Below are positions 14,584-14,885 of a stretch of DNA of 14,885 bases, one piece after another. The notes beneath the pieces were generated by a model. That model did no database searches and was not told the DNA's origin. It saw only the letters and a program-made list of their open reading frames with translations. This stretch comes from RGIG4608 sp045631445 (GTDB lineage Bacteria > Bacillota > Clostridia > Oscillospirales > CAG-272): positions 1 to 14,885 of the forward strand of contig JAZQUS010000114.1 in NCBI GenBank assembly GCA_045631445.1. The letters are read 5' to 3'. A program made the position numbers and the translations under genes. The first letter of the stretch is position 1; every line of letters begins with the position of its first letter.

Positions 14584-14836
14584 TCAAATTTTGATTTATC
14601 GGGGAGGTTACAAAGATAAAAAAAGGACGCTTTTTGAAAAAAGCTTGGCAAAAACTTTTATAGGTGGGTAATAATTTAGACCGCGCAAATCGTGCGCCTT
14701 CACTTCTGACGCGCTTGGCGCAAATGTTTCTCCGTTTGCAAGCAAACGAAAAAACCGCGCTTTGCTACTCTGCACATAGAGTTTTTGATAGCAAAATGGC
14801 TACGCACAAATCCGTAGGGGAGGGGTTTTCCCTCCC
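14584..14836. repeat. Modular hairpin-rich intergenic repeat, copy C
   Basis: The left end (14584-14622) matches B 7031-7068 closely, with one indel in the GGGAAG stretch. It continues with the hairpin around CGCTTTTTGAAAAAAGC (14629-14645), AAAACTTTTATAGGTGGG, an inverted CGCGCAAATCG box, a 7-bp hairpin CGTTTGC/GCAAACG in place of the 11-bp one in B, and the core (14750-14804, 53 of 55 positions identical to B). It then shortens directly to a GGGAGGG/CCCTCCC hairpin (14818-14836). The far end seen in B is missing or diverged. The remaining sequence to the window edge (14837-14885) shows no gene; it ends in a partial GCAC/GTGC stem cut by the window. No gene is supported between clpC and the window end. 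Confidence 0.75.
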
Positions 14837-14885
14837 GCCAAAAATGAAATTAGTTTGAGTTCATAAGCGGGTGCACGGAGTGCCC

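Noticed and set aside
14664..14858. Plus-strand open frame of 64 codons inside repeat C
   Set aside because: It covers repeat modules shared with B, where the frame is not preserved.

Overview
The window looks like a chromosomal segment of an AT-rich Gram-positive bacterium, most likely an anaerobic, host-associated member of the Clostridia (Bacillota). The reasons are strong AAGGAGG-type ribosome binding sites, consensus sigma-A promoters, a ClpC-type unfoldase, a DUF896/YnzC-like protein, the MEP isoprenoid pathway, and two secreted proteins typical of gut Firmicutes: a BspA-type leucine-rich-repeat lipoprotein and a metallopeptidase with CxxC/His repeats. The sequence alone does not support a finer placement.

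Layout. Positions 1-132 hold the 3' end of an unidentified plus-strand gene. It is followed by a large secreted HExxH peptidase gene (179-2786, plus), whose signal peptide and body lie in different frames across a run of seven T. A bidirectional terminator (2808-2833) separates it from a long minus-strand housekeeping block, read from right to left: ABC exporter, DUF896 protein, tsaE, repeat B, tsaB, rpiB, repeat A, ispD, ispF, rpe and a 95-residue hypothetical protein. A second plus-strand surface gene, the LRR lipoprotein (10110-12023), diverges from the ABC exporter and converges on clpC (12095-14506, minus) across another bidirectional terminator. Repeat C lies upstream of clpC and runs to the window edge.

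How the genes fit together. ispD and ispF are two steps of the MEP pathway and overlap by 4 bp. rpe and rpiB are both pentose-phosphate isomerase/epimerase genes. tsaE and tsaB belong to the t6A tRNA-modification machinery, but here they are separated by repeat B. clpC is protein quality control. The two plus-strand genes encode cell-surface or secreted proteins and sit as accessory units among the housekeeping genes.

The most unusual signal is a family of modular intergenic repeats (A 5335-5814, B 7031-7447, C 14584 to at least 14836). They share end sequences, a hairpin-rich plan and a near-identical 55-bp core between B and C. At matched positions the hairpin arms differ completely in sequence while remaining complementary. 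All three lie just upstream of a minus-strand gene (ispD, tsaB, clpC) with the same end facing that gene.
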